Source: Longimycelium tulufanense | GTDB lineage: Bacteria; Actinomycetota; Actinomycetes; Mycobacteriales; Pseudonocardiaceae | DNA: 64,000 nt | NCBI RefSeq assembly: GCF_014645795.1 | Contig: NZ_BMMK01000002.1 | Location: 30,982-94,981, forward strand | Direction of reading: 5' to 3' | Shown: one piece after another, positions 9,674 to 17,885 of the stretch | Numbering within the stretch: position 1 is the first letter of the stretch | Layout: each line of letters opens with the position of its first letter | Translations under genes and position numbers: made by a program | The notes under the pieces: model-generated | Databases searched by the model: none | What the model was told of the DNA's origin: nothing | What the model saw: only the letters and a program-made list of their open reading frames with translations

Positions 9674-11653
9674 TCACGCCCCCTCGTGGGGGACGATGAC
9701 TGCCAGGGGTTCGTCCAGCCCGACCGATTGGCCGGCCCGGACGCGCAGCTCGGTGACGACACCGTCGACGGGGGCGGTGAGGGTGTGCTCCATCTTCATC
9801 GCCTCCACGATCAACAGCGGCTGCCCGGCGACCACGGACTCTCCTTCGGCCGCCTTCACCACGAGCACCGTCCCGGGCATCGGGCTGGTCACCGGCCCGC
9901 CCTGCGCGGTGGTCTCGTGCCGGGCCGCGGCCAGCCGTCCGGTCTCGGTCAACGCCCATGCCCGGCCGCCCGCCGCGAGCCAGGTGACGATCCCGTCGTG
10001 GGCGCATGCGTACCGGCGGATGCGGCCCCGGTACGTCACGGCCAGGTCCTCGCCCACGCGCTCGATGCGGGCCTGCTCCGGTCCGCCGTCGGCGACGACG
10101 ACCTCGGCGTCCGCCGCGCGTCCCCGCACCCGCACCTCGACTGGGTCGCGCCCGGCCACGGAGATCCGCCAGCTCGCCCACGCCGGTTCCCCGACCCGCC
10201 ACCCGCCCGGGATGTCCCAGGGGTCGACGGTGGTCCCGGCCGGCTCCAGGGCGAGGAGTCGTTCGAGCGCGGCCGTCGCCAGAACCTCGTCGGGGACGTC
10301 CACCGTGACCAGGGCGTCCAGCCTGCGTTCGACCAGTCCGGTGTCGAGTCGCCCGGTCATCACGTCCGCATCGGCCAGCAGTGTCCGGAGGAAGGGAATG
10401 TTCGTGGTGACACCGAGGATCTGGGTACGGCCGAGTGCGTCCCGGAGCCTGCGCAACGCGTCGTCACGGGTGGCCGCGTGGGCGATGTACTTGGCCAGCA
10501 TCGGGTCGTAGTCGCTGCTGACGCGCTGGCCCTGGCGAAGACCGGAATCGACGCGGACCCCGGTGGGCTCGCGGAGCTGGAGGACGCGGCCGCCCGTGGG
10601 CAGGAAGCCGCGGGCCGGGTCCTCGGCGTAGATTCGGGCCTCGACGGCGTGCCCGGTGAGCCGAATGTCCCGCTGCGCCAGCGGAAGGGGCTCGCCGGCG
10701 GCCACCCGGATCTGGAGCTCGACCAGGTCGAGGCCGGTCACCAGTTCGGTCACGGGGTGTTCGACCTGGAGACGAGTGTTCATCTCCATGAAGAAGTACT
10801 CGTCCGGAGAGTCGGCGCTGACGATGTACTCGACCGTGCCGGCTCCGACGTAACCGACCGAGCGTGCCGCGTCGAGTGCGGCGCCACCCATGCGTTCGCG
10901 CGTTTCCTCGTCGATCAGGGGCGACGGTGCCTCTTCGATGATCTTCTGGTGGCGCCGCTGGAGGCTGCACTCGCGTTCACCGAGGTGCACGAGGTTGCCG
11001 TACGCGTCGGCGATGACCTGGACCTCGATGTGGCGCGGGTGCTGCACGAACCGCTCGACCAGCAACGTGTCGTCACCGAAGGCGGACGCCGCTTCCCGCC
11101 GGGCGCCGGAGATGGCGTCCGCGAGCTGGCCGGCCTCGGTGACCAGCCGCATGCCCTTGCCGCCGCCACCCGCGGAAGGCTTGAGCAGAATGGGAAAGCC
11201 GATCTCCTTCGCGGCCGCGACGAGGTCGCTGTCGGTCAGGCCGGGCTCGCTTCGTCCCGGCACGACCGGCACACCGGCCGCGCTCACCGTCTGCTTCGCC
11301 CGGATCTTGTCGCCCATCGCCTCGATGGCGTCGGGCGGTGGGCCGATGAACACCAGGCCGGCCTCGGCGCAGGCGCGCGCGAAGGCGGCGTTCTCGGCCA
11401 GGAATCCGTAGCCGGGGTGGATGGCCTGCGCTCCGGAAAGCGTTGCGGCATCGAGGATCCGGTCGATGGCCAGGTAGCTCTCGCGTGCGGCGGCCGGGCC
11501 GATCCGGACCGCGACATCCGCTTCCCGCACGTGACGGGCATCGGCGTCGGCGTCGCTGTGGACGGCGACGGAGCGAATCCCCATCCGTCGCAGGGTGGTG
11601 ACGATCCGGACGGCGATCTCGCCCCGGTTGGCCACGAGAACCGTGTCGAACAT
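9674..11653 (-). CDS. Acyl-CoA carboxylase alpha subunit (biotin carboxylase + BCCP)
   Basis: A 659-residue biotin-dependent carboxylase subunit that carboxylates its own biotin with ATP and bicarbonate. Residues 1-450 are the biotin carboxylase: N-terminal [20 protein letters not shown]-grasp [14 protein letters not shown], and RDCSxQRR-like [13 protein letters not shown] linker follows, then the biotinyl domain with Lys620 in VEAMKMEH. The ATG at 11653 begins five bases after the stop of the carboxyltransferase gene. The neighbouring acyl-CoA dehydrogenase and single carboxyltransferase favour methylcrotonyl-CoA carboxylase of leucine breakdown; acetyl/propionyl-CoA carboxylase cannot be excluded from sequence alone. 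Confidence 0.95.
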   Translation of the reverse strand: MFDTVLVANRGEIAVRIVTTLRRMGIRSVAVHSDADADARHVREADVAVRIGPAAARESYLAIDRILDAATLSGAQAIHPGYGFLAENAAFARACAEAGLVFIGPPPDAIEAMGDKIRAKQTVSAAGVPVVPGRSEPGLTDSDLVAAAKEIGFPILLKPSAGGGGKGMRLVTEAGQLADAISGARREAASAFGDDTLLVERFVQHPRHIEVQVIADAYGNLVHLGERECSLQRRHQKIIEEAPSPLIDEETRERMGGAALDAARSVGYVGAGTVEYIVSADSPDEYFFMEMNTRLQVEHPVTELVTGLDLVELQIRVAAGEPLPLAQRDIRLTGHAVEARIYAEDPARGFLPTGGRVLQLREPTGVRVDSGLRQGQRVSSDYDPMLAKYIAHAATRDDALRRLRDALGRTQILGVTTNIPFLRTLLADADVMTGRLDTGLVERRLDALVTVDVPDEVLATAALERLLALEPAGTTVDPWDIPGGWRVGEPAWASWRISVAGRDPVEVRVRGRAADAEVVVADGGPEQARIERVGEDLAVTYRGRIRRYACAHDGIVTWLAAGGRAWALTETGRLAAARHETTAQGGPVTSPMPGTVLVVKAAEGESVVAGQPLLIVEAMKMEHTLTAPVDGVVTELRVRAGQSVGLDEPLAVIVPHEGA

Positions 11654-11658
11654 GCCTC

Positions 11659-13275
11659 TCACATCCGGAAGACGCCGTAGCGGACGGGTTCCAGGGGCGC
11701 GTTCGCCGCCGCCGACAACGCCAGGCCGAGGACGGTGCGGGTGTCGAGCGGGTCGATCACCCCGTCGTCCCAGAGCCTGGCGGTCGAGTAGTACGGGTGG
11801 CCCTGACGCTCGTACTGCTCGCGGATGGGCCGCCTGAACTCCTCCTCGGCCTCGGCTGGCCAGTCCTCGCCGCGGGTTTCCAGCTGGTCGCGCCGTACGG
11901 TGGACAGCACCGAGGCGGCCTGTTCCCCGCCCATCACCGAGATGCGGGCGTTCGGCCACATCCAGAGGAACCGCGGGGAGTACGCCCTGCCGCACATCGA
12001 GTAGTTCCCGGCACCGAAGGAACCGCCGATGATGACCGTGAGTTTCGGGACCCGGGCGCAGGCAACAGCCGTGACCATCTTCGCGCCGTGCTTGGCGATT
12101 CCACCGGCTTCATACTCGCGGCCGACCATGAAGCCGGTGATGTTCTGGAGGAACGCCAACGGGACCGAGCGCTGGTCGCACAGCTCGACGAAGTGCGCGC
12201 CCTTGAGAGCGGACTCGCCGAACAGGATCCCGTTGTTCGCTACGATCCCCACAGGATGGCCGTGAATCCGCGCGAAACCGGTCACCAGCGTCGGGCCGTA
12301 ATCCCGCTTGAACTCGTGGAAGCGCGAGCCGTCGACGATGCGTGCGATGACCTCGCGCACGTCGTAGGGGGTGCGCGAGTCGGTGGGCACCACGCCGTAC
12401 AGCTCGCCCGGGTCCACCGCCGGTTCCTCGGTGGGCTCGACCTGCCACGGCCTCGACGGGCGTGGGCCGAGGGTGTCGACGATTGAGCGGACGATCTGCA
12501 GGGCGTGCGCATCGTCGTCGGCGAGATGGTCGGTGACCCCGGAGGTGCGGGAGTGCAGCTCGCCGCCGCCCAGCTCCTCGGCGCTGACCACCTCACCGGT
12601 GGCGGCCTTCACCAACGGCGGGCCGCCCAGGAAGATGGTGCCCTGGTTGCGGACGATCACCGCTTCGTCGCTCATCGCCGGGACGTAGGCGCCGCCCGCG
12701 GTGCACGACCCCAGCACGGCGGCGATCTGCGGAACGCCGCGGGCGGACATGGTGGCCTGGTTGTAGAAGATGCGGCCGAAGTGCTCGCGGTCCGGGAAGA
12801 CCTCGTCCTGGCGCGGCAGGAAGGCCCCGCCGGAGTCGACCAGGTAGATGCACGGCAAGTTGTTGTGCAGCGCGACTTCCTGGGCGCGCAGGTGCTTCTT
12901 GACGGTGACCGGGTAGTACGTGCCGCCCTTGACGGTGGCGTCGTTGGCGACGATGACGCATTGGCGGCCGGACACCCGGCCGACGCCGGTGATGATGCCG
13001 GCGGCCGGTGCTTCCCCGTCGTACATGCCGTAGGCGGCCAGCGGGGACAGCTCCAGGAACGGCGAGCCGGGGTCGACCAGGGCGTCGACCCGGTCCCGGG
13101 GCAGCAGCTTGCCCCGCCCGACGTGCCGCTGCCGGGCCCGCTCCGGGCCGCCGAGGCGGGCGGTGGCGAGCTGGTCGCGGAGGTCGGCGACGAGTGCGGC
13201 GTGCTCGGCGGTGGAGCGGCGGAAGCTCTCCGCGCGCGGGTCGGCCGAGCTGCGCAGGACTGGCGCATCCATCAC
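11659..13275 (-). CDS. Acyl-CoA carboxylase carboxyltransferase (beta) subunit
   Basis: A 538-residue carboxyltransferase that moves CO2 from biotin to an acyl-CoA. Both crotonase-like halves are present: the N half has [37 protein letters not shown] and [16 protein letters not shown], the C half [17 protein letters not shown] and [16 protein letters not shown]. These are typical of methylcrotonyl-CoA carboxylase beta chains. The GTG at 13275 is followed directly by an ATG (13272); GGGAG lies ten bases before the GTG. It is the first gene of the operon. Two copies of a 16-bp motif upstream (13307-13350) probably bind the divergent TetR protein. Confidence 0.95.
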   Translation of the reverse strand: MMDAPVLRSSADPRAESFRRSTAEHAALVADLRDQLATARLGGPERARQRHVGRGKLLPRDRVDALVDPGSPFLELSPLAAYGMYDGEAPAAGIITGVGRVSGRQCVIVANDATVKGGTYYPVTVKKHLRAQEVALHNNLPCIYLVDSGGAFLPRQDEVFPDREHFGRIFYNQATMSARGVPQIAAVLGSCTAGGAYVPAMSDEAVIVRNQGTIFLGGPPLVKAATGEVVSAEELGGGELHSRTSGVTDHLADDDAHALQIVRSIVDTLGPRPSRPWQVEPTEEPAVDPGELYGVVPTDSRTPYDVREVIARIVDGSRFHEFKRDYGPTLVTGFARIHGHPVGIVANNGILFGESALKGAHFVELCDQRSVPLAFLQNITGFMVGREYEAGGIAKHGAKMVTAVACARVPKLTVIIGGSFGAGNYSMCGRAYSPRFLWMWPNARISVMGGEQAASVLSTVRRDQLETRGEDWPAEAEEEFRRPIREQYERQGHPYYSTARLWDDGVIDPLDTRTVLGLALSAAANAPLEPVRYGVFRM

Positions 13276-13306
13276 GGGGTCGCGGCTCCCGGGTTCACAC
13301 AGGCGT

Positions 13307-13350
13307 GTTAGCGGTCGTTAACTCCACGCCCGATGTTAACGCCGGCTAAC
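13307..13350. promoter_or_regulatory. Two copies of a 16-bp operator-like motif upstream of the carboxylase operon
   Basis: GTTAGCGGTCGTTAAC at 13307-13322 and GTTAACGCCGGCTAAC at 13335-13350 share the pattern GTTA-N8-TAAC and are imperfect inverted repeats. They start 32 bases upstream of the carboxyltransferase GTG and 28 bases apart, where a repressor would block the leftward promoter. A third copy lies by the TetR gene, so this set is the likely binding site of that regulator (inference). Confidence 0.7.
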
Positions 13351-13454
13351 CCGGTCGTCCACCCCAACTCACCGGTAACCCGACGGTGCCGGGGGAGGGT
13401 GCTGCCGGCAAACCCCGGCCGGGAGGTTGACCGGTTCCGAGGGGTGGGAGCGGG

Positions 13455-13483
13455 GTTAACGGCGGCTAACTACGGGCTAGCAT
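13455..13483 (+). promoter_or_regulatory. Operator copy overlapping a leaderless promoter of the TetR gene
   Basis: The third copy of the motif, GTTAACGGCGGCTAAC, is at 13455-13470. It covers TTAACG (13456-13461), a candidate -35, 16 bases before TAGCAT (13478-13483), a good -10. The TetR GTG follows the -10 by six bases, as in leaderless transcripts. The overlap implies autorepression. Confidence 0.65.
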
Positions 13484-13489
13484 GGCGGG

Positions 13490-14125
13490 GTGACCAGCGA
13501 GTCGATGCCCAGCCCGGCCCCGCGCCGGTCCACGCGCCGCGAGCAGATCCTGGCCGCGGCGGCCGAGCTGTTCGCGCAGCGCGGCTTCCACGGCGTCGGC
13601 ATCGACGACATCGGCTCCGCGGTCGGCATCTCCGGCCCCGGTCTCTACCGGCACTTCCGCAGCAAGGACGCCATGCTCGGGGAGATGCTGACCGACATCA
13701 GCGAGAAGCTCCTCGCCGGCGGCCAGCAGCGGGTGGACGACGCCGCCGACGCGGCCAGCGCGCTGGCCGAGCTGGTCCGCTGGCACGTCGACTTCGCGCT
13801 GGACAACCGGGCGCTGATCACCGTCCACGAGCGGAACCTGGCCAACCTGACCGAGGCCGACCAGCGCCGGGTACGAACCCTGCAGCGCCAGTACGTCGAG
13901 GTCTGGGTCGAGGTCATCCGCAAGGCGGTACCGAGCACCGACGAACCGACCGCGCGGGCGGCCGCGCACGGCGTCTTCGGCCTGCTCAACTCCACCCCGC
14001 ACAGCAAGCACCTGGACCGGGACGCGATGGCGGTCCTGCTGCAACGCATGGCGATGGCGGCGCTGACCACCCCCGGATCCCTCACCGGCCTCTCCCCGAC
14101 GGCGAGCGAGGCCCAGCGGCGCTGA
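13490..14125 (+). CDS. TetR-family transcriptional regulator
   Basis: A 211-residue TetR-type repressor. The N-terminal helix-turn-helix (about 15-65) is canonical: RREQILAAAAELFAQRGF, then GIDDIGSAVGISGPGLYRHF and the FRSKDAML continuation; the rest is a helical ligand-binding and dimer domain. The GTG at 13490 probably starts a leaderless mRNA. The gene is divergent from the acyl-CoA carboxylase operon, and three copies of one motif lie between them, so it most likely represses that operon and itself, with an acyl-CoA as inducer. The mycobacterial TetR gene next to accD1-accA1-fadE19 (BkaR) is the closest parallel known to me. Confidence 0.92.
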   Translation: MTSESMPSPAPRRSTRREQILAAAAELFAQRGFHGVGIDDIGSAVGISGPGLYRHFRSKDAMLGEMLTDISEKLLAGGQQRVDDAADAASALAELVRWHVDFALDNRALITVHERNLANLTEADQRRVRTLQRQYVEVWVEVIRKAVPSTDEPTARAAAHGVFGLLNSTPHSKHLDRDAMAVLLQRMAMAALTTPGSLTGLSPTASEAQRR

Positions 14126-14248
14126 CCTCGTAGCGCACGCGACACCCTCCGAGACATCCCGGCCGGTCCGTCCCGGGGACGGACGACATGATCACGCCTC
14201 GGAGCGAGGTCGCCCCGCGAAGCCTTTCTCGGCGCTCCGCGGCAGCGG

Positions 14249-15001
14249 CTAGGTCTCCCGGGCGGCGAGCTCGGCGGTGATCTCCTGCGCCGCCTTGGTG
14301 AGGGCTTGGGCGACCACGGGGAAGTCGCCGGTCGGGAGGCGCGCCGCCGGGGCCGACATCACCAGGGCGCCGCGGCTGCGCCCGTGGTGGTCGACGATGG
14401 CGACGCCCACCCCGTGGATGCCCGGCTCGGCCTCCGAGCGGTTGGCTCCGTATCCGCGCACCCGCACCTCGGACAGCTCGGCGCGCAGGTCCGTGCGGGT
14501 GCGGCCGGGGGAGAGCCGCTCTTCGGGGTAGAGCCGCAACAACACCTCTTCGGGCAACAGGGCGAGCATCGCCTTGCCGCCGGAGACGGCGTGCGCGGGC
14601 AGCCGGCGTCCGGCGGGCCGTCCCACCCGCACCTGGCGCGGGGAGTCGACGGCTTCCAGCACCTCGATGGAGGTGCCGCGCAACGCCACGAGCTGCGCGC
14701 ACTCGCCGTACTCCTCGACCAGCCGGCGCAGGTGGGGGGTGGCGGCCACGCGCAGCGGGCCGTCGTCGAGCAACCACCCCAGCTCGAGCAGCGCGGGGCC
14801 GGCGAAGTACCGCCGGGTGCCGCTGGAGCGGAGCACGTAGCCCTCGGCCTGCAGCGTGACGAGCAGGCGGTGGGTGGTCGATGCGGGCAGGTTCAACGCG
14901 ACGCTGACCTCGGACAGCCGTACCGGCCGCCAGGTCGTGAACAGGCGCAGCAGCCGGAGCGCCCGGCTGGCTGACTCAATGGGGGCAGAGGACCCGGACA
15001 C
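14249..15001 (-). CDS. IclR-family transcriptional regulator
   Basis: A 250-residue IclR-type regulator. A winged helix lies at about 12-70 (RALRLLRLFTTW, LSEVSVALNLPASTTHRLL, AEGYVLRSSGTRRYF), followed by the effector domain with the typical HAVSGGKAMLALLPEE segment and GIHGVGVAIVDHHGRSRGAL. It is 43 bases downstream of the ECF sigma factor gene on the same strand and convergent with the TetR gene; no catabolic operon adjoins it, so its target is not evident. The start GTG at 15001 lacks a strong Shine-Dalgarno sequence. Confidence 0.9.
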   Translation of the reverse strand: MSGSSAPIESASRALRLLRLFTTWRPVRLSEVSVALNLPASTTHRLLVTLQAEGYVLRSSGTRRYFAGPALLELGWLLDDGPLRVAATPHLRRLVEEYGECAQLVALRGTSIEVLEAVDSPRQVRVGRPAGRRLPAHAVSGGKAMLALLPEEVLLRLYPEERLSPGRTRTDLRAELSEVRVRGYGANRSEAEPGIHGVGVAIVDHHGRSRGALVMSAPAARLPTGDFPVVAQALTKAAQEITAELAARET

Positions 15002-15044
15002 AGTGATACCTATGTGCTCGCCCGACGGGGAACCCGTCGCGCGG

Positions 15045-15935
15045 TCACGGTCTCGGCCCGGCCGCGGCCGCCAGGGCCGGCCCGGGGTGGGCGGTCAGGG
15101 GGTCGGCTACCGCGGTTCGGGCCGCCGGCGGCCGGGCGGTGCCGCGCCGTGGGGCGGGCACGCCGGACGCGCCGGCCGGGGTGGCCGAACCGCGCAGCCC
15201 TTGCACGGGCGCGCTGTCCTTGCGCAGCTCGCCCAGCAAGTCCCGGCAACGCACGCAGCGGAGAAGGTGCTCGTCCACGGCGTCACGATGCCGCTCCCCC
15301 AACCTTCCCAGCAGGTACGCACCGAGCCGGTCGACGACGGGCACGCAGCCGCCGCTCGTCGCGGGTAGGTGTGCCCGCAGGTAGTTCTCCCGCAGCCGGC
15401 CGCGCGCTCGCCAGGCGAGGGTGGACAGCGCGGTGGCGGACAGCCCGAGCCGGGTGGCCACCTCCGACACCGGCCTGCCCTCGACCTCCAGCTGCCACAA
15501 CACCTCCTGCCAGCGCCGGGGCAGCGTGGTGAACGCCTCGGCGACCAGCTCCCGATCCGCGCGCCGGGTGTCGGGGCCCTCCGGGGTCCCGCCGGCGTGC
15601 ACCAGCGCGTGGTCGGGCACGGGGACGTCGCGGCGCCGCTCCCGCCATTCGGCGGCGACCCGGCGCAGCACCGTCATCAGGTAGGAGCGGGTGCCGGTGC
15701 GCGGCCCTAGACCGCCGGCCAGGGCGCGCAGCGTCCGGGCGAAGGTCTCGCTGGTCAGGTCGTCGGTCTCGGTGTCGTCCGCGGCGACCCATCGGGCACG
15801 TTGCCGCACCGCCGCGACGTGTCTGCGGTACAGCTCGGCATAGGCGTCGCCGTCACCGCGACGCACCCGATCGAGCAGGTCGCCGTCGCCCACCGCGTCG
15901 TGATCGACTCGTTCGGTCGACAGCTCGTGGTCCAC
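15045..15935 (-). CDS. ECF sigma factor with fused C-terminal zinc-finger (zf-HC2-like) tail
   Basis: An extracytoplasmic-function sigma factor. Counting from the alternative GTG at 15959, the sigma-2 region is at about 26-95 (LLDRVRRGDGDAYAELYRRH and DDLTSETFARTLRAL) and sigma-4 at about 140-193 (LPRRWQEVLWQLEVEG, VATRLGLSATALSTL). Beyond sigma-4 is a segment like an anti-sigma zinc finger: Cys205, then His231-x3-Cys235-x2-Cys238 (HLLRCVRC), and a Pro/Ala-rich tail with no membrane helix. So a redox- or zinc-responsive self-inhibitory module may be built in. The GTG at 15935 is preferred because GGGAGG precedes it by four bases; 15959 would add eight residues. No separate anti-sigma gene is next to it. 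Confidence 0.88.
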   Translation of the reverse strand: MDHELSTERVDHDAVGDGDLLDRVRRGDGDAYAELYRRHVAAVRQRARWVAADDTETDDLTSETFARTLRALAGGLGPRTGTRSYLMTVLRRVAAEWRERRRDVPVPDHALVHAGGTPEGPDTRRADRELVAEAFTTLPRRWQEVLWQLEVEGRPVSEVATRLGLSATALSTLAWRARGRLRENYLRAHLPATSGGCVPVVDRLGAYLLGRLGERHRDAVDEHLLRCVRCRDLLGELRKDSAPVQGLRGSATPAGASGVPAPRRGTARPPAARTAVADPLTAHPGPALAAAAGPRP

Positions 15936-16100
15936 CCGGCCTCCCGGTGTTGGGATCACGTTCGCCGGTACGGCGGCTTCCTACCCGGCAGTAGGGTTCC
16001 TTGCTAACACTCCAAACGGCCTAGGGCAATGGTGTGACCTGGTACTTTTCCGAGTAATGGAAATTTTTTCGGCTACTCCGTGTGGCCGGGCTGAAGCGCT

Positions 16101-16766
16101 TCAGCGTCCGGTGCGTTCCAGCTCCCGGTCGGCCCCCTGCTCGGCGCGGTCGGCTCGGGCCGTCCGCCGCCGCCTGACCAGGAAAACCACCACGGCGACG
16201 AGTGCGAGCAGCACGACCGCGGCCCAGCTCGCGCGGTTGAGCGCCTTTTCGATGTACTTCGCCGAGGCACCGGCGGCGGCACCGATCCCGATGTGCAGCG
16301 CCGCCCACCCGAGCGCCCCCAGCAGCGAGGCGGGCAGGAACCGGCGGTAGGGCAGGCCGGAGACCCCGGCCGCGGCGGGGGTCAGGGTGCGGACGACGGG
16401 CAGGAAGCGGGCGAAGAACACGGCCCGGCCGCCGTGTCGTCGCAGCAGATCCCCGGCCCGGTCCCAGTGCTCCTGGCCGAGCTTGCGGACCGGCTTGCTG
16501 TCCCGCATCCGCGGGCCGAGCCGGCGGCCGAGGAGGTAGCCGACGGAGTCACCGGCGGCCGCGCACACCGCCACCACCAGGACCATGATCGCGAAGGTCG
16601 GCCGGTCGGTGACGGCCGCGGCCGCGATGAGCAGGCCCACCTCACCCGGCACCAGGAAGCCGAGGCCGAGGGTGCACTCGCCGAATGCCAGCGCGCCGGC
16701 CGCCGCGACCACCGCTGGTTTGGGCAGGCTCTGGAGGTGCTCGAGGGCGCTGGTCACCAGTTCCAC
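16101..16766 (-). CDS. DedA-family membrane protein
   Basis: A 221-residue DedA (VTT-domain) membrane protein. This family is linked to lipid-carrier recycling and membrane homeostasis. Family features: GxxxPGE-like FLVPGEVGLLIAA, the GDSVGYLLGRRLG stretch, and FFARFLPVVRTLTPAAAG with the conserved Arg-Pro segment; about five or six hydrophobic segments. The GTG at 16766 has GGGGGAG five bases upstream, which settles the start although the frame is open much further. The C terminus is a highly charged cytoplasmic tail. It stands alone between the ECF sigma gene and a gene-free region. Confidence 0.92.
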   Translation of the reverse strand: MELVTSALEHLQSLPKPAVVAAAGALAFGECTLGLGFLVPGEVGLLIAAAAVTDRPTFAIMVLVVAVCAAAGDSVGYLLGRRLGPRMRDSKPVRKLGQEHWDRAGDLLRRHGGRAVFFARFLPVVRTLTPAAAGVSGLPYRRFLPASLLGALGWAALHIGIGAAAGASAKYIEKALNRASWAAVVLLALVAVVVFLVRRRRTARADRAEQGADRELERTGR

Positions 16767-17645
16767 GTGTTCTCCCCCTCCGCGCGGCCCTTCCACGCGC
16801 CCTCGGCGATCACTCGAAGCCGTGTCACCGTAGCGGGCTGCGGCGTGCGCCCGGATCGGCTCCCGGGACGGTTGCCCGTCAACCCACGGTCTGATGCGCA
16901 TCCGTGGCGTCACCGACCCAGATCGTGACGGAGTGGCGTGGCGCACAGGGGTGGTTCCTTCTGGCTCCTGTTCGCGAAATAGCGGCGAGCTGATGGGCCC
17001 GACACGAGTCGGCTCTTGGTTCGCCGGTGCGTTCGTCTGCGCCTCGTCCTCACCGCGAGCACCAGCAACGTCGTTCCGTGGTCCACCACGTGCCTTCTGG
17101 CTCCGGGGAGATCGGACAGTGCGCCGCGGTGTGCGCGCGGCAGTCACGCGGGACACCGGCCAGGACTGCCGGACCGGATCACGTGCGACCCAATTCCACT
17201 GTGGACCGCCTGTTGGACGACTTTGAGTTGTCATGCGAAATTGCCGTCAGGTAAAGGAAAAGCGAACGGCAGGTGACGGGACCGAACCCAACTGCAGCTC
17301 GGCCGCCAGCCACGACGCTTGACCACGCAAGTCAACAGTGGCCACGAAAGAGCAGGCCGGCGGAGCGCGACAACCCGGCCGCCACGACCAGAACGGTCGA
17401 GAGAGCGCGCCGGAAGGGGCGGGCCAATTGATCAACGGTCGCGCACCATTGATCCGCACCCCCCACCGACGACTACCGAATGTGACAAGCCCACGGGTTA
17501 ACACCTGCAGCGGGTGAAATCTCTTACACGACAGGATGATCACCCCGGCCAGACCACCGGTGCTCCGCAAAGATTGGGGCAAGACGGGCATTTCCCCCAC
17601 GGATCCCCGACGCGGACAGGCCGACCAACGACACGGAGGTGCCGG
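16767..17645. other. Long intergenic region without a supported gene
   Basis: About 880 bases. Several frames are open for 70-115 codons on both strands, but none has a plausible ribosome-binding site, domain or membrane pattern. ATTGATC occurs twice in 17427-17455, in a locally A/T-rich patch that may hold the promoter of the genes to the right. No tRNA or strong terminator is seen. Confidence 0.5.
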
Positions 17646-17780
17646 ATGGCCAGGGACCGCGCCGAGGCCGAGCAGGAGCTCGACGCCTTCAGCGCCGGAG
17701 TGCGGGACCCACGGTGGCGTCCCCCCGAACGGTTGCGGGCGAGCCGCATCGCGCCCAGCACAGTGACGCGCACCGCCTAG
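17646..17780 (+). CDS. Small (44-residue) hypothetical protein
   Basis: A short gene supported mainly by its start: ATG at 17646 with GGAGG six bases upstream, which is ideal. The product begins MARDRAEAEQELDAFSAG and is charged, helical-looking at its N terminus and basic at its C terminus, without a membrane segment or cysteines. It ends 105 bases before the SulP-carbonic anhydrase gene on the same strand. A regulatory or leader role for that gene is possible but not shown. Confidence 0.5.
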   Translation: MARDRAEAEQELDAFSAGVRDPRWRPPERLRASRIAPSTVTRTA

Positions 17781-17885
17781 CGGCCAGCGCGGCAGCAGAT
17801 CTCCCGGCCGGCAGCACCGGCCGGCTCTTCCCTACCCGGCCCAGGCCCGGGTGGTCCCGCTCGCCTCTCGTTCCCAGGAGGACGC

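Noticed and set aside
8324-11680. A very long rightward open frame (1118 codons) opposite the acyl-CoA dehydrogenase and carboxylase genes
   Set aside because: It is the antisense of genes with clear domains; high GC leaves opposite frames open, and its translation shows no known domain.
17247-17600. A 117-codon leftward frame upstream of the SulP region
   Set aside because: No ribosome-binding site, no domain and codon use unlike neighbouring genes.
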